From PVC group bacterium (ex Bugula neritina AB1) (GTDB lineage Bacteria; GCA-001730085): a stretch of 6,550 bases of DNA. The stretch's first letter is position 1; each line of letters opens with the position of its first letter. The notes beneath the pieces were generated by a model. It had not been told where the DNA came from and did not search any database. It saw only the letters and a list, made by a program, of their open reading frames with translations. The DNA lies in the NCBI GenBank assembly GCA_001730085.1, contig MDLB01000029.1, positions 1 through 6,550 of the forward strand, read 5' to 3'. The translations under genes were made by a program, and so were the position numbers. Below, piece by piece: positions 5,856 to 6,550 of the stretch.

Positions 5856-5916
5856 AAAAAAATCCTGATGCATAAATAAATTCTTTAGAATATTGAAACT
5901 TTTATTCATCATCAGG
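5856..5916 (-). terminator. Intrinsic terminator of the tRNA transcript, upstream of recR
   Basis: Read on the minus strand, CCTGATG (5910-5916) pairs with CATCAGG (5864-5870). A small internal loop follows, then AATAAA/TTTATT pairs further in, closing a loop of about 20 bases. The stem is followed by A and then seven T (5862 to 5856). Stem plus T run directly after the tRNA gene is a typical Rho-independent terminator. It leaves only 25 bases before recR, so recR needs readthrough or a promoter inside this stretch. Attenuation is possible. Confidence 0.6.
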
Positions 5917-5942
5917 TGTCTTAGCGTTTTAGTAGAAAATAT

Positions 5943-6016
<74 letters not shown>

Positions 6017-6041
6017 TTACTAAACTACGATAGATACATAT

Positions 6042-6070
6042 ATTATATAGAAACCTTTCAATAATCTCAA
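6042..6070 (-). promoter_or_regulatory. Sigma70-type promoter of the tRNA gene
   Basis: On the minus strand a TTGAGA box (6065-6070) and a perfect TATAAT (6042-6047) are separated by exactly 17 bases. Initiation would fall near 6035, about 20 bases before the tRNA 5' end at 6016. It is the best-formed promoter in the window. Confidence 0.75.
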
Positions 6071-6114
6071 ATGTTTTATTAAATCGGAAGTTTTTTTATC
6101 ATTTCAAGCCGAGA

Positions 6115-6147
6115 AGACCTCTTCCTTTAGGTGGAGGATGAGAGTCT
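6115..6147 (+). mobile_element. Solo tnpB-type right-end hairpin, element body missing
   Basis: This site shares CTTCCTTTAGGT (6121-6132) and GAGGATG (6134-6140) with the right end at 640-682. CCTC (6118-6121) pairs with GAGG (6134-6137) around an inner CCT-TT-AGG stem, the same shape as the first copy. No tnpB 3' end precedes it: upstream is the divergent tRNA promoter. It is therefore a leftover or an isolated right end. Alternatively, AGACCTCT with AGAGTCT followed by TTTTT (to about 6151) could act as a plus-strand terminator, although there is no plus-strand gene upstream. Confidence 0.5.
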
Positions 6148-6231
6148 TTTTCACAGATATTAAAAATGTGGAGAGATTTGGTTTTTAATATATTTTTTAA
6201 TTTTCCATAGAGCCTATGTTAAAGTGTGTGA

Positions 6232-6550
6232 ATGAAAAAAGTTAAGAGTTTTAAATTTAAATTAAAATTAAAAAGTAAAGAACAAGAAATTACTTTGAAG
6301 AAAAATCTTGGTTGTAATCGTTTTGTTTGGAACAAAGCTCTTGCTATTCAAAAGGAAAGACTGGAGAACAAGCAAAAGCTTTTGAGCTGGTACGAACTTG
6401 ACTGGTGGAAAAATAATTTTTGGAAGAAAAGCGAAGAATATGATTTCTTAAAAGAGGTTTCGTCGCAACCACTTAATCAAACGTTGAAAATGTTAGATAG
6501 AGCTATTTGGGATTGTTTGACGAAAAAAGTCAAAGGACGGGGATTCCCTA
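6232..6550 (+). CDS. tnpB: IS200/IS605-family TnpB, N-terminal part, cut by the window edge
   Basis: The frame is open from ATG 6232 to the end of the window (106 residues). It matches the TnpB N-terminal helical domain: FKFKLKLKSKEQEITLKKNL, then GCNRFVWNKALA (about 27-38), EVSSQPLNQTLKMLDRAIWD (75-94) and KGRGFP (101-106). These follow the family order of REC-like helices leading to a G-x-x-x-FPxFK element. All RuvC residues would lie beyond the edge, so activity is unknown. No strong ribosome binding site precedes the ATG. No tnpA is seen within 230 bases upstream, so it is probably a tnpB-only (IS1341-like) element. It covers a different part of the protein from the truncated copy at 196-639, so the two cannot be compared directly. 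Confidence 0.85.
   Translation, partial: MKKVKSFKFKLKLKSKEQEITLKKNLGCNRFVWNKALAIQKERLENKQKLLSWYELDWWKNNFWKKSEEYDFLKEVSSQPLNQTLKMLDRAIWDCLTKKVKGRGFP

Overview
This is an AT-rich bacterial window that suggests a Gram-negative, probably host-associated organism. The evidence is a predicted outer-membrane-type beta-rich protein, a multi-pass membrane protein whose tail carries eukaryote-like short linear motifs, a tRNA with no encoded CCA, and much gene decay. A chlamydia-like or other PVC-group bacterium would fit, but nothing here proves the taxon.

Layout. Positions 1-682 are a mobile-element scar: the C-terminal end of an integrase-type (DDE) insertion-sequence transposase (1-159), then a 5'-truncated IS200/IS605-family tnpB (196-639) that keeps its right-end hairpin (652-673). 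After an AT-rich gap comes a plus-strand gene for a secreted protein with a small beta domain, a TPR and two PDZ-like domains (962-1918). A 12-bp stem (2177-2219) separates it from a convergent minus-strand gene for a secreted, aromatic-rich protein that looks like a beta-barrel (2234-3343, GTG start). Positions 3344-4241 hold no large intact gene. They carry a 24-codon ORF behind a near-perfect Shine-Dalgarno sequence (3726-3800), a probable sigma-70-family relic (3914-4103) and a very tentative DUF559 relic (3432-3560).

The minus-strand block 4242-6070 reads, in order of transcription: a good sigma70-type promoter, a CAT-anticodon tRNA (probably tRNA-Ile2), an intrinsic terminator, recR, and 38 bases later a 315-residue four-TM membrane protein that is probably cotranscribed with recR. 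A lone tnpB-type right-end hairpin (about 6115-6147) and the start of a second, apparently intact tnpB (from 6232, cut by the window edge) close the window.

The best candidate for something undescribed is the 315-residue protein. Its last 45 residues contain three copies of a P-S-Y-x-S-I motif. One is a full PPxY, another is LPxY, and all have Ile three residues after the Tyr. This matches extended WW-domain (NEDD4-type) ligands and YxxPhi sorting signals, and the first two copies have ITAM spacing. A signal-like N-terminus, two hydrophobic hairpins and this tail together suggest a mimic of host endosomal PY-motif membrane proteins. That is inference from motif pattern only.
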